64,000 nt of DNA, taken from assembly GCA_030765065.1 (NCBI GenBank), contig CM060977.1:126112295-126176294 (forward strand), written 5' to 3'. The DNA is from Deroplatys truncata (Eukaryota; Arthropoda; Insecta; Mantodea; Mantidae). The notes under the pieces are model-generated. The model had not been told where the DNA came from. It worked only from the letters and a program-made list of their open reading frames with translations, and searched no databases. Each line of letters begins with the position of its first letter. Positions within the stretch are counted from its first letter, which is position 1. Both the position numbers and the translations under genes were made by a program. Positions 1 through 12,302 of this stretch are shown here, piece after piece.

Positions 1-690
1 CAAAACATAATTCAATTTAATTACACACTCATTCAAGTTTTTACTAGTCACCAGAACACTCGTGTCATCAGCAAACAGAATTATACTTGCAATATCCTTT
101 ATATAAAGTGATAGGTCATTTATATAGATCAAGAATAATAAAGGTCCTAGGACTGAACCTTGGGGCACTCCATGTGTTACTGTTTTCCATTTTGATGTAT
201 GTTTTCCAAATTCAATATCATTGACAACTTCAACACTTTGTTTTCTTTCATTTAGATATGATACGAACCAACTTAGAGTTTCATTTTTTAGTCCACAGAA
301 TTTCAATTTTGCTATCAGAATATCATGATTAACACAGTCAAATGCCTTTGCTAAGTCACAAAAAATCCCACCTACATGCATTTTTTTGTTTAATGCAGTT
401 AACACTTCATGAGTAAGTTTATAAGTTGCATTATTGGTCGACATTCCTTTTCTGAACCCGAACTGATCCCTGACAAGTATGTTGTTACATTCAAGGTATT
501 TATAAAGTCTATTAAACATCACCTTTTCAAGAACCTTAGAGAAAATTGGCAAGAGAGATATTGGTCTATAATTTGAAACATTATTGCGTTCGCCTTTTTT
601 GAAAAGTGGTTTATCAATGGAAAATTTCATTCTCTCAGGGAAAATTCCTGACCTAAAGTCATGTAGTAAAGTAGTAGGTCATGTAAGAAC
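1..690 (-). mobile_element. Jockey-like LINE reverse transcriptase, cut by window edge
   Basis: An open minus-strand frame runs from about 690 off position 1. It carries RT landmarks in order: SNYRPISLLPIFSKVLEKVM, CDLAKAFDCVNHDIL (RT block A), VPQGSVLGPLLFLIYIND, and the catalytic FADDTSVL. These are non-LTR RT motifs, most like the Jockey superfamily. The copy is 5'-truncated near 690. No stop is visible in the roughly 220 codons seen, so it is fairly young or was recently selected. The element's 3' end lies left of the window. Confidence 0.9.
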
Positions 691-1430
691 AAATACATTA
701 AAATAACAAAGGAACCAGATGAATAATAGTGGAAATATACAATGTGATAAGAAGCACAAAAAATGCTTTCCAATGGAGCAAGAAAGAGAAACATAACTAC
801 GAATGGATAAAGGACATAAATGCAGAAATCCCATTGACATGCAACACACTGCAGGTTAGTTCATGTGGGAAGGGTAATACATTTTAAGACTGGATTACAA
901 AAGAGAATTGAATTATCTTGTAATAGGATGAGATTCTTTAACTCGACAAGAACATCAAATATGGTTGAAAAATCAATCAAATTCATTTCTAACTATAATT
1001 TGATTTTAAAGAGCATTATAGAAAGTGTATAAAAGAATATACAACAGGGATTTAATTAAGAAAGCAAAAAATCCAGAACATTTTGGAATATACTTAACAC
1101 ATCACCCCCCCCCCTCCAGAAAAGGGACTTGTAGGAAATATAAATACTGGTAATCAAATGAAACTACATAAAGAATATAACCACATAGGGAGAACAGTTA
1201 AGTTCAAATTTGAAAAAAATGTAGAGTCTCAGTTATCTGACTTATATGGGCTGTGGCTTGGTTGAATGATTGGGAAGGTTGTATGCTGTAGAAAGTAACA
1301 AATACAACATTCAAAACCGATAAGATATATTTATTTTAAAAATTACACATGTTAGCTGTCACTTGCTTGGAACACTGCTTTTCTATCTCCTTTTGGTTCC
1401 TTTTCCAGTCTTCAGTGGTAGTTTTCCTAT
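691..1430. other. Unassigned AT-rich stretch
   Basis: No coding or structural repeat is recognised. There is a short C homopolymer near 1104-1116. It lies between the LINE truncation point and the target duplication of the hAT element. Confidence 0.6.
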
Positions 1431-1670
1431 GTTATAATTAGGGACCCCAGATTGTCAGTAAATAAAATAATGTAATATCGGTGTAAAAATATTATAGTGA
1501 GCGGTGTTTTGGGCGGTAAATAAAACTGCTTAACAGTGTTATCTCGTGCAAAAAAAGGGAAAAAACAAAAACACAGTTTAAATTATTTTACTGAGGAACA
1601 AAGGGCACCTTACATGTAACTTAAAAAAGAGGAGCATGAAAATATTTACATAGTATACATTTCGACTGAT

Positions 1671-2507
1671 TTACTTTGTTAGAGACGAAGCCACCATAAG
1701 TTCGGTGTTCTCTGGCTTAAGATTTGTTCTTAAGTTTGTCATGATGTTCCCATATGCAGAGAAAAGTCTTTCACTGTCCACATTGGACATGGGTACCCAC
1801 AATAGTTTCATACACTTCTCACTGAAACACAAGTGGTCACATTGAAGTCCAGAAAGTAAATCCAGTATGTTCACTTCAGCAGCATCATCTAATTTCTCAC
1901 ACACTATGTTCTTCAGAGTAGCATATCCCTCCTTGAATGTCCTCTCTGGCAAACCTTGCAGAAGAGGTAACATTCTTCTTGCTTTTTCTATAGTTATATC
2001 AGTAGATGCCTCATTTGATACTATTTTTCGTACATCAAACAATTTACCTGCAGAATGAATAATATCAGCAGCTGGATCAGCTGACATTAAGGAATTCAGC
2101 TTGGTAACTGACTTTATGCCCAATTGCTTGAACTGACTGATAACATAAGACTTCTTGAGGGTTGGCAGTCTCTGAAGAAGACTTGAAGTTTTCTCTCCAA
2201 ACGAGCCCTCAGCTACTATTGTGAAGCCATTTGATATATCTTTAAGTTTGCTATATAGTTTATGAACAAATGGATATTTAGATCCCTCAAGCACTTCAAT
2301 AAGGCAAATGGTGTATTTGCAGTGTTCAAGAAGGAAAGATGCCTGGCAGTTTATTATATTTTGAGACCGCATTGAAATACTACTGTGGAATCGGTTTGAA
2401 TTCCCGCGTGCCGCAAAACTAAACTGACCTGGCAATGTCTTGCACATGCTGTCTGTATGGCGCGCGAACGGCACGTTGCCAACTCCACTGTCAGTTGAAT
2501 TGAGCAT
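1671..2507 (-). CDS. hAT transposase, C-terminal portion
   Basis: The ORF has 278 residues. Its C-terminus has the hAT dimerisation pattern: PMSNVDSERLFSAYGNIMTN followed by LRTNLKPENTELMV. The middle (LDVRKI-like helices, LQCDHLCFSEKC) resembles the alpha-helical insertion region of hAT transposases. The BED finger and first catalytic Asp are not seen, so the product should be inactive in transposition. It could be a relic of an alternatively started protein. The ATG at the 5' end may not be a real start, because coding similarity is clear only in the last 200 residues. Confidence 0.75.
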   Translation of the reverse strand: MLNSTDSGVGNVPFARHTDSMCKTLPGQFSFAARGNSNRFHSSISMRSQNIINCQASFLLEHCKYTICLIEVLEGSKYPFVHKLYSKLKDISNGFTIVAEGSFGEKTSSLLQRLPTLKKSYVISQFKQLGIKSVTKLNSLMSADPAADIIHSAGKLFDVRKIVSNEASTDITIEKARRMLPLLQGLPERTFKEGYATLKNIVCEKLDDAAEVNILDLLSGLQCDHLCFSEKCMKLLWVPMSNVDSERLFSAYGNIMTNLRTNLKPENTELMVASSLTK

Positions 2508-3249
2508 GTGCTAGCTTAATTTGAAACGTGGCTCCATCGGCATAATTCCTTTTCTTTTTCAGAGCAGAAGGTAAACAGACTCCTTGCGCTAAATTGTAAC
2601 ATAATTTAAAGAATATAACTTGACTCCAAATGAATCTTTCAGTATAGCGGACACAAAATATACCTAGACATGCGTTCACATTATGGCAACGTCGCGAGAC
2701 AGCAACAATTTTCGTGCGAGGGGTACAGGAAACGGAGACAGTGATTGGTAGAAGAGGCTGTCTACTGTCAGAATTGACTTAAACCAGACTTAGAAATTCA
2801 TGCATTATTTAAAGATACTTTTGCGCGTCTTTTCCAGCCGGCATGAAATGGGGCAATGCAAGCACGAATCGTTAAAATACGGCATTAGAGAAGAATTGCA
2901 GGTAGTATTGTCATTTAAATACAAAGAATAATTTGAATGAAATGAGAAATCCGTCACTGATGCGGTGTTGCTGAGTTCCGATAAACATGGCATTCCTTTT
3001 GTTGTGCATGCGATAGGTGAAGAGTGAAGGGGACGGGGTAGTCGAAGCAGTACCGATGTTTGCCGAAGCTCTGGTTAAATCACAGTGCAGTTTGGTGTTC
3101 TGTGCCGTGCAGCATGGCCGTAGCGAATGACAATACACGTATCCATAAATGATTGATAAGCCAAATATCTGATTGTTTATGTGAAAAGGAGAGACAAACG
3201 AAAAAAAAAAAAGGAGAGAAAAATTTTGGGTTATTTTGCACATTTTTTT

Positions 3250-3412
3250 TTCATAACGGTGTTATTTCGCGTTTTCGCGATATAGAACTAATGTCGTGTT
3301 ATTTCGCGACTCAGAATGGATATATATGTGGAATTTCAAAATAATTGATTAAAGGTTTTCCTTATTGTTAATTTTTGGCCAATTTCGCGAATTAACTACT
3401 CGCGAAAAGTCG
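3250..3412. repeat. Subterminal CGCG-containing motif cluster of the hAT
   Basis: Within 160 bp of the right terminus the motif TTCGCG/CGCGAA recurs at least five times, on both strands, in an otherwise CpG-poor region. Clustered short subterminal repeats are typical transposase-binding sites of hAT elements. The function is inferred from position and repetition. Confidence 0.6.
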
Positions 3413-3827
3413 TGTCCCTAGTTATAATCCTGAACCACTTTTAATAATGTATCACCTTTGTCCAATCTCTTCAAACCTTTCAGTTTTTCTTCCATCGAAA
3501 CAAGACTTTTTTTCCTCTTTGAAGCCATCACAATGCACCACTGATAAGGATATATACGTACATAAATAAAAAATTTACTACACAGTAGCCTACAAGTAAA
3601 AATATGTACTGTATTGTACTGTAAACTGAACAATGTTATGAGTTTCATTTCTGTAACAATTGATTGCCGTTAATAATGGCCTGGCGGGTAGCAGTGTATA
3701 ATGATTTCTGTAGTCCCATAAGCACAAATGCTGCTTATGTGTGTACTCAACAATTTGTGATTATTTACTGAAATTTTTTTTTGTCAACCAGGTAGATGAC
3801 CATATGTACTGTAATAAAAAATGTCCT

Positions 3828-3952
3828 AAGCAGGGACTCCTGATTATAAATAAAAAACTTTTAACATTGATGTAAAAATATTTTGATAATTGGTGCTTAA
3901 GAGTAATAAATAAAACTGCTTAGTGGTGCTTTCTTGTGCAAAAGAAAAGTGG
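3828..3952 (+). repeat. Relic of a second hAT end
   Basis: This stretch aligns over its whole length with the left end of the 1439-3420 element (about 1440-1550). Shared blocks include GGGAC at the start, GTAAAAATATT, AATAAATAAAACTGCTTA and TTGTGCAAAA. It is clearly more diverged, so it is an older member of the family. Its other terminus was not found. Confidence 0.65.
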
Positions 3953-4834
3953 CTGTCTGTAGTATTGAATTTCTAAGCAAAAATCATAAGAGATATAAAA
4001 AGATTTTCAGTAATTTTGCAGAAGTGGCTCTCAGGAGCTGTAATGAAACATGGCTATGGTTCTGTCTATATCTGTGAGTATCTACTATTCTGAAAAAGTT
4101 CTACAACTTTTTAAAAATAGTCTTATGCAGAAAAGATTCAATGGTCTCCACTTTCAAGAAATTACCCGAGTTTTAAATTGTTAGATTGAAAATTTTCTTG
4201 TTTCACAGCTTAGTAAGACTATTTTCACACATGGAAAAGGTGCAAATGAAACTATAATTAAACAAAAATTAAAGAATATAATATACTATTCACCTTAACT
4301 TCTAGGGGGGGAAATGGTGCTTCCTTGAAAGCTTCCTGAATGCTCATTTATGTACACTATGTATTACCGTTTTAAGAAATCTGAAGGAATCAACTCCTAA
4401 AATGAAGCGTTTCCATTCATGCATAGCTGTGACTTTTTTTTTACCTTAATTGGTCCGCCTTTCATACAAAGTACTGATGCAACACTTAAGTGTACAGAGG
4501 TGCAATTACGGTTAGAAAAATTTAATTAAAGAGAAGAGGTTAAGAGTGTGAGTTATGAATGGATTAACGTAATGTAGATAGCGTCAATGCAAGATATGTT
4601 TATATAGCTACTAAACATCATCAGGTTAAAGGATAGTTATACTTTTGGTTTCAAGCTGCATCTGCATAGTGGATGGTACTTATGTATTTAGTTAGTCCTT
4701 GTTGATCATAATTATGCATAAGAGCAGAGTCCTGGTGTGTTCATAAAGGAATTATATAATTAAGGAACACTTCATGTTATTAGTATCACATGAGAAAAAT
4801 TATATTCTGGAGACAATAACTTCAATTTACTTAC
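3953..4834. other. Intron/flank without recognised feature
   Basis: AT-rich sequence between the hAT relic and the last Ten-m exon. I see no coding segment, TIR or tail. Confidence 0.6.
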
Positions 4835-4996
4835 CCCTCCTCCTCTGGAGTCAGCTCGACTGGTCAGTAATCCTGTTGTACTGTCATAATCTAGTTCAAT
4901 TTCTGTCTTTCCCTTTTCTGAGAACTTCACCAGAAAGCCAACACCGGAGATCTTCAAGTCAGACTTGTGGTCCTGGGTGTTTTCAATAGTGCTCAC
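4835..4996 (-). CDS. Ten-m: Ten-m exon: YD shell
   Basis: This is the 3'-most exon in the window: symmetric, 162 bp, 54 codons. It reads [20 protein letters not shown], then [20 protein letters not shown] and [14 protein letters not shown]. [17 protein letters not shown] is almost the same as in fly Ten-m. The intron to the previous exon is only 443 bp, the shortest of the set. Acceptor tgcatag, donor GGGG|taagt or GGG|gtaagt by phase. The next exon should start near E-T-Y-x-Y-x-Y-D and lies outside the window. Confidence 0.93.
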
Positions 4997-7900
4997 CTAT
5001 GCACAATAAAAGTTAAATCTGCATGAAATTCTGCAACAATGATCTGATAGTTATGGTAGTGGTGGAGGTAGTGATTATGATGATGATGGTGATAGTGATA
5101 GTGACGATGGCATCTATGTTACTACAAAATATAAAACTATCATCCTTTCAGTCTTTGACAGCTGCGAACAACCAAAGTTCTCAGCTTTTAACTTTTCTTT
5201 TTCTGATAGTAGTTTCATCAATTTAACCCTAAAGGATAACCTTTGAAGCTAAATTTAAAAAAAAATATGTTTACAGGTACCTCAAATCCAAGTGGTAGTA
5301 AAAGAAGTAACAATAAAAGACAAATGCCGTTCAATATCCTATGCTGCAAACATAACATTGTTGTAGCTATTTGAACTATAATTGTGTTATAAACAACTAA
5401 ATCACTATGCTATTTACTAGTTTTGTTAAAAATACTTACCACATTGCTGTAATCTCGCAAGAAGAGGACTTTGTTTCCTGAGCTATCTGTAACTGTGGAT
5501 AGTTTTCCAAAGCTTGTATTTTTACTGTAGAGAAAAGAATAACGTGTCTTGCCTGATGTCAAGTCTCTAGTTTCAATATGCTGACCATATCGATTGAAGA
5601 CATACACCTCACGTGTTGGAGGATAAGGTATTCTGCACAAAAGAATGTTTTTCATTTAGTCAATTGTGATAATATGTTGCAGATAAAAAATTTGCAATTA
5701 AAAATAAATTAATAAATTAAGTATGTAAGTAAAACCCTAAGGGAAAGGTTAGGGAGATCTAAGATGATTAGAGACCAAAATGGACATTTAGACTTACTTC
5801 ATATGGGTTACTGTTGAAATCAAAATTAGATGAACAGAAATGTAAGCTATGTTTTGAAATAGTGAAATTTTAAATAATGTAAATCCCAACCTTGTTTATT
5901 TGGGAAACAGGACTAAGTAATCAACATTGAGAATTGTTTTAAATTATTGCATTATGTAAAGTAACCAAATCCAGAAAATTAACTTTAGTTGCAATATTTT
6001 AAATTTCCCAAATTCTCTTGAAGATGAACCTGGTGTGGAGTTGATGCTGTATTGTTATACAAAGGAATGTTTTAAGTACTTTGGTTCTCATTGCCTTAAA
6101 GTGAGAAAAATGGAAGTGTGAAGAAAAAGGACTAAAATAATACTATTCTCAAATTAAAAACAAAAGCACAGCAATAATGTAGCTGCAGACTAGCTATGAT
6201 CCAATGGGCCTTCCGAAAAAAATCTTATGTGCCCATATGTTTCCCTGCCCACTCTTCTATAAGTTATTCTTAAAAAAGCTTATTCTTCTATTTACTTCTT
6301 GTTAATAGAGATAAATTTTCATTGCACATTTATGGATTCCTTGTAGGTATAAGAAGAACACATTAGGCTAAAGAGATACAGACTTTTAAAAAGCAGATCA
6401 CTATGAATGGTTTTGAAATTCCATTCTCCTTGAAAGACCATGAGAGGAAACCACTAGCAACTTGTCACTTGAAACATATAAGTATTTGAAAATTCAAACC
6501 AATAACAAAGAATATCTCGAAAATGACTAATGCCACAAAAAGAGTTTTTTGGCATAAATTGTGTGCTTTAAAGAGATCTACATTTTTTGTGTGGTAAGAT
6601 TTTGTCTACCTCTAATGGTTTACCAATTATATCAAAGATATTCAGAATAAAGAGGACTTCCAGGCTATTCACAGAAAAATTCAAGATATATATTTTATTT
6701 GTCATACAAATATCTTAAGCGTATTATATTTTAATCAAAATTGTTAGAGCCACTTTTGAGAAAATAAAAAAATAACAAAACATTTTCCATGACTGTTTTG
6801 GAGTGCAAGGATTTTCCTGAAATTTGTGTTACATCCTTGAAAGATCCTGAACTTAAATACCAAACTTGTCATTTTTCGTCACTTAGTCGCTTTTCATTTT
6901 TGAGTTATGCTATTCACAGACAGACATACACAGACTTTTTTCTAAGAATACTGGATTCAGGGAGCCTTAAAGCATGTATATCTAGTGAAATCCCAGTAAT
7001 TTTGGGGTAAAATGGGATACTTCTTCTACTTACTATAGGTATGTAGCAGACAGGAAAAAAAAAAAGTTCAATTATTTTAACTCTGATGGGGTAATAGAGT
7101 CAATAGAAGGTTGGGTAATGAAAAAGTACCAAAATAAAGTGACTTAATGTATAAAAAAAGAAAATTACAACAATATAGGCACCTGCCATAAAAGTATGCA
7201 GCTATAGTGCTGCAGACCAGCTCAGGTCCAAAAGACCTTTCAAATAAAAATGCATTTAACATGGCTATGCAACATCTGCTATAGCTTTGGTTTTGGCCAT
7301 AGACTAATATAAAATGCTACTAGAAGACACTAGCAGTCGTGTTCAATACATTTCTATCTGAGAGATCGTTTGGGTGCTATTTTGGATGTATTTTATAATT
7401 TTATGACATTTAAATATTATATAGCTAGGTACTCCATTCTTTATATGTTATGGCTTGATTAAGAAAAACATAAAATGCCTAGAAAATGTTCTTAATAGAT
7501 TAAAAGCAAATATAACTGCAAGAAAAAGTAATTGCCTCTAGAAACAACATTATTGAGTATGGGATGCCATCAGCCATATTATAAGTTTTAATTATAAAAT
7601 GTAAAAATTATGTAAAAATGTGAAATTATCTTAAATTTTCAAACTAATGTTCTGAAATTTTGAGAAAAATATTGCATACAAACGCATAGACCAAATTTTA
7701 ATTTCCTATGTATTACTCGTGCAAAACTTCTGGAATTGTGACCTTGATGGCCAACCCAGCTGCCGAGTCTAGGAATGGTTTATGTTTAGCTTAATCAACG
7801 AAAGCGATATGATACCTTTGCTTACTCACAGTGCGTAACACATACAGTCTGCATAGAAAGCGTCCGCATCTTGTAATTTCAAAGAGATCAGTACGTAAAT

Positions 7901-10900
7901 AGTGCTTATTTTATATTTGTGATATTTATAACCATGGCTTCTACGTTTTCAAAGTTAAATGGTAAGGTATTACGTATTCAAAGCAGGGGAATAATTGCAA
8001 ATGTCCTCGACTTCATGAAGCAAGAAGCAGAGTTGAAGGAAGAAAATATATGTTTACCCGAGTTCCACAAAAGCCTTAAGAGAGTGAAAGAAAGAGTAGC
8101 CAAAGCAACTGTTGTTTCACTGAGTTCCGTTTCCAGATTTCTCAAAGACAAGAAAAGCCATATGGATGAAAGAGTACCATTTGACACACCTGTGAAGAAA
8201 CATAAGGTCCCTAAACATATTACAGAAATAGACGATTTGGACAAATGTGTCATTCGGTGTATGATTCACAATTTCTATGTGGAAGAAAAAACTGTGCCAA
8301 CAATAAGCAGATTGCTCATCAATCTGAAAGATGTCATAAATGTTCAAGGTGGTGCTACAAGTCTCAAATCCCGACTTTGGTGAATTTTGCAGTCTGATAC
8401 TAACTTTCCAAATGACTATACTTTTATATGCACTTATATCAGCATAAATTTTCAAGATGCTGCTACAAATCTCAGAAAAATTATAAAAGATTTAGGGTTT
8501 AAATGGAAGAAAACGAAACCAAATAGGAGAGCTCTAATAGAAAAGCACGACATACGATCTCAGCTGGAAGAGTACCTTACTCAGAGGTACAAATTAGAGG
8601 GTCAAACTATAGTGTATGAAGATGAGTCGTACATACACAGCAGTCATACATCTAAAAGTTGAAGTGACGATAGCGAATTAGGTTTTCAGGCACCTGTTGC
8701 CAAAGGGCAAATACTTATTATCGTTTATGCTGTTCGTTCCAAATGCCCTGCTTTTACAAGTCGCAACAAAAAACAGGAGATTTTCATCAAGAAATGAATA
8801 CAGAAAATTACATGAAGTGGATCAACACCATGTTGATACCTAATATGCCTGCTGGGTCTATTCTGGTTATCGACAATGCTTCACAATGTGGGAACACTCA
8901 AATTGACGAACAACCTACCTCAAACTCCTTGAAAGAAGAAATAAAAATCTGGTTGCTTAGGCATAATTAACTTTTGATGAAAGCATGAGTAAAACAAATA
9001 TAACTTAGTTAAAGCCAAGAAATCCCTTCAGAAGTCATAACTCATAATACTTGGCCAGATATTAATACAACATCGCCATAATGTACTTAGACTGCCACCG
9101 TATCACCCAGATCTAAACCCAATCGAATTAATCTGGGCTGATGTCAAAAACTGGGTGGCCTGAGAAATATTACTTTTAAACTAAAAGATGTGGGGCAGTT
9201 ATGTCGCCAGCGATTTGCAAAAATTGGAAGGCCAGAATGGGAAAATGTATATTGACATGTTGAATAAATTGAGAATCATTATTTCAAAAAATACGGAATT
9301 GCAGAAAATCAATTAGAAAAAATTCTCATTCAAGATAATGGTGCAGAAAGTAGCGACAGCAGCAATGATGTGAGTGATTCCGCAGAAGAGGAAGGGCTGT
9401 CAGGTGTGGAAGAACTGGAGGCAGATGGTTGACAGTGTTGTTATATTAAGGGCATTTTACAGTGGTGGATTTAAATATAGTGTATATAACTATAAGTTTA
9501 TCGTGTAGTGCAGTGCATAAGCGGTGTGCGAATATTTGACAATGACTGTCCCACGCACTCCAGCACTTGCAGACGACCGGTCACCTCTTAATCTGGTATG
9601 TAACTCGCTTCATAGCTGCCATTAAGATTTTCACGTGTCTAGAACTCTTGCGCCAGTTATAGTACTAACAATTTATAGAGAAAAAAAAACATTTTGTATG
9701 TTTTAGATTCAGACTTCTATTACATTCAAAATGTAACCTGCTATAATGCTTTACATGTCAGGCTAAACTGTTGTATTAAGCTTAAATAATTTGTTATAAA
9801 TGTTTCAGTATATTTTTTTCTATGGACAAATACTTTTCTGCAGGCATTTAATAATGTTAGCTGCAATTTTTCATGCTTCCACCTATAAATTTGATGTTTT
9901 ACAATAAATAAACTATCTATGCAAAACACATTGAAGTTGTTGCTACACTTTGTCTATTGACTTCTCAGTTAATTGTAAAATTTTTAGGTTGATTTGTTGA
10001 AAACTGCACCATGCATTTTGTTTTATATACTATGTGAAAAATGTTAAATATGAAAAAATTCAACTTTGAAGTTTTGATTCCTACCTAAATTTATTTTTAC
10101 CAATCTATGGATTTTATATTATCTGCAGACTATGAAATGTTTAACATTAAATGTTTAATTGTCACAAACATAGTGAACCTTTTATGTTGTTTATTATATT
10201 GCTTTTTATTATAGTTTTGAATATAAATGGTCTACTACATGAATTAAATTGATCTATAGGCATCAGTAAATCACAGTCAATAATTATTATATTTATAAAC
10301 TGTACAAAGTTTACCTGAATTCCCCATTTTCATCATGTGTAGGCAGGTAGTGTTCCAAAGCAAGAATATGCAAACTTCCCTGATCTGCCACATTGAGGAC
10401 TCCATCTGGAGATACTGTAAGGGCTGATATTGATGTGAATTGGGCATTTGATGATAGCATAGTTTCCTTGGAGGATGTTGAGCTACGTTCACTAACACTG
10501 GGATCTTCTGCAATGCCTATGGTAGTGCTGCTGCAGGGACATGATATACTTCCAGCAGTAGTTGTAGAGTTGCTGTTACTGCAGTCACAGTTGGCTGGTC
10601 TGTAGTAAATAAAACTTCTTTTTTACATTTCCTTCTTTAACAAGAAATAATATAACTATATTCTGCTCACAGAAAATATCATACTAAATAAACAGGAATT
10701 TTTATGGTTATGTCAGTTATAAGTGGCATGACATCCCAAAAATAAACCCTTGAGAGATAAAAGCATTTATTTAATAAAATAGTTGCAAAAAGTGCATTTT
10801 TGACTAAGTTCACTATGTGCATAGCTGATTAATATGCCACATCAAATGTAAACTTTTTTTCCCTCTGAATAAAATTACATGACATCAATTGTCATCAATA

Positions 10901-12235
10901 TGGTGAATAAATATCGAAAATTGAAGCACTGTATCACAATTTTCACAAAACAGAGACACTATTCTGCTATGAGTAAGTATAATTTTCAAAACTTTAAAAG
11001 AAATATTTGACCCAAGGTAAATCTTAGAATGACATTTTATTTTTTTGTTTTATATCCCTTTAGAACTGCCCCTCAGTAAGGGCCACCAAACTATAAGTTC
11101 CATCATATCAAAACTGCTTTGTAATATCATGGTAGAAACACTCGTTATGATCTTCACTTGTTCATCACTTAAAACTAATGACTAGTCCTATGCTTTTAGG
11201 CTTAAGAAAGAAGAAAAGTAATTTATTGCCCTATTTAAATTCTTATGCTGCAGGGAGTTTCAAAGTTCTATATATATTTTGTATTTAATTTTTATAGCTT
11301 GGAAAGTAATTATTCTATATCAAATTGAAATTCTGCATACAACTTACTGTTATCATTATGAGCATGTGTATACATTTTAAACTAAATAACTTCATGATTA
11401 CTGGTAAATTCAGTGTCAGGGTTGCTTAAGATTAGGGAAGCTAAAAATTTAAGATTGCTTAATATTTTCAATTTAAATATTAGACAGCATGGAATAATGC
11501 CAATGGATTTTATATTTCTAAAGTACTATTCCTTAAATCTTGTTTCTATGTTTCATTTTGTTTGACCTAGGTAAATACTTTCACAATCCTTGCATCTATA
11601 CTGTAAATCCCAGATTTTTTGCAAGGGACTTATTCCAGAGAAGAGGAAAAATTGGCAGTAGTGGCACATTTTGAAAAAAGGACATGAAACTGTCAACTCA
11701 TGGCACTATTATTTATAGACCACTTGCATTTCTGTAGTTAATAATTTTCCTAAATCATTTAGTTCATTGTTACCAAATATCATTGAGGTATCATCTGCTT
11801 ATGATATGTTTTGGAATATGTAATTTTTGGAAGGTCATTGACATAAAGCAGAAAAAGAATAGGCTGATCTTCGTGCTACCCCAGCTTTAACATTGGATGA
11901 AACAGATTCCACTGTGTGCCTATGTATGTGTTTCCAATTTGCTCTGGGAGTTACCCTGTAGTTCCGGACCTTAACAAGTGTTTATATCATCTAGATGATC
12001 TGTAAGCAATTATTAGACTGAGGGTGAACAGGCATTTGCGGTATGTTGATTCGTAGATATGTTACTTATATTTAAACTTTGTTCTTTCATTTCCTGTATG
12101 GCATATTTTTATATTAAATTTTGTTATTTTATATCCTATAATGTTCATATTTTACTATTTATAAAACTGACTTGTCCAATGTTGACTGTACAAACAATTT
12201 ACTGGATCAATAAATTATTATTATTATTGTTATTA

Positions 12236-12302
<67 letters not shown>

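Larger units (their letters stand above)
1439..3420 (-). mobile_element. hAT transposon with 8-bp target duplication
   Basis: The element is 1982 bp and bounded by an exact 8-bp duplication GTTATAAT at 1431-1438 and 3421-3428, the size expected for hAT. Its ends are short imperfect TIRs: TAGGGACCCCAG on the left and the reverse complement TAGGGACACGAC on the right. It holds the C-terminal half of a hAT transposase (1671-2507). At under 2 kb it is shorter than an autonomous hAT, and the N-terminal coding part is not recognisable, so it is probably an internally deleted derivative. Confidence 0.9.

Noticed and set aside
6789-7010. A conserved 73-residue protein in the TIR repeat (similar frames at 44475 and 53543)
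   Set aside because: Similarity between copies is DNA-level; frames run into microsatellites, start codons differ, and indels are not restricted to multiples of three.
8117-8455. Minus-strand frames at 7978-8253 and 8117-8455
   Set aside because: Antisense shadows of the transposase relic at 7919-9432.
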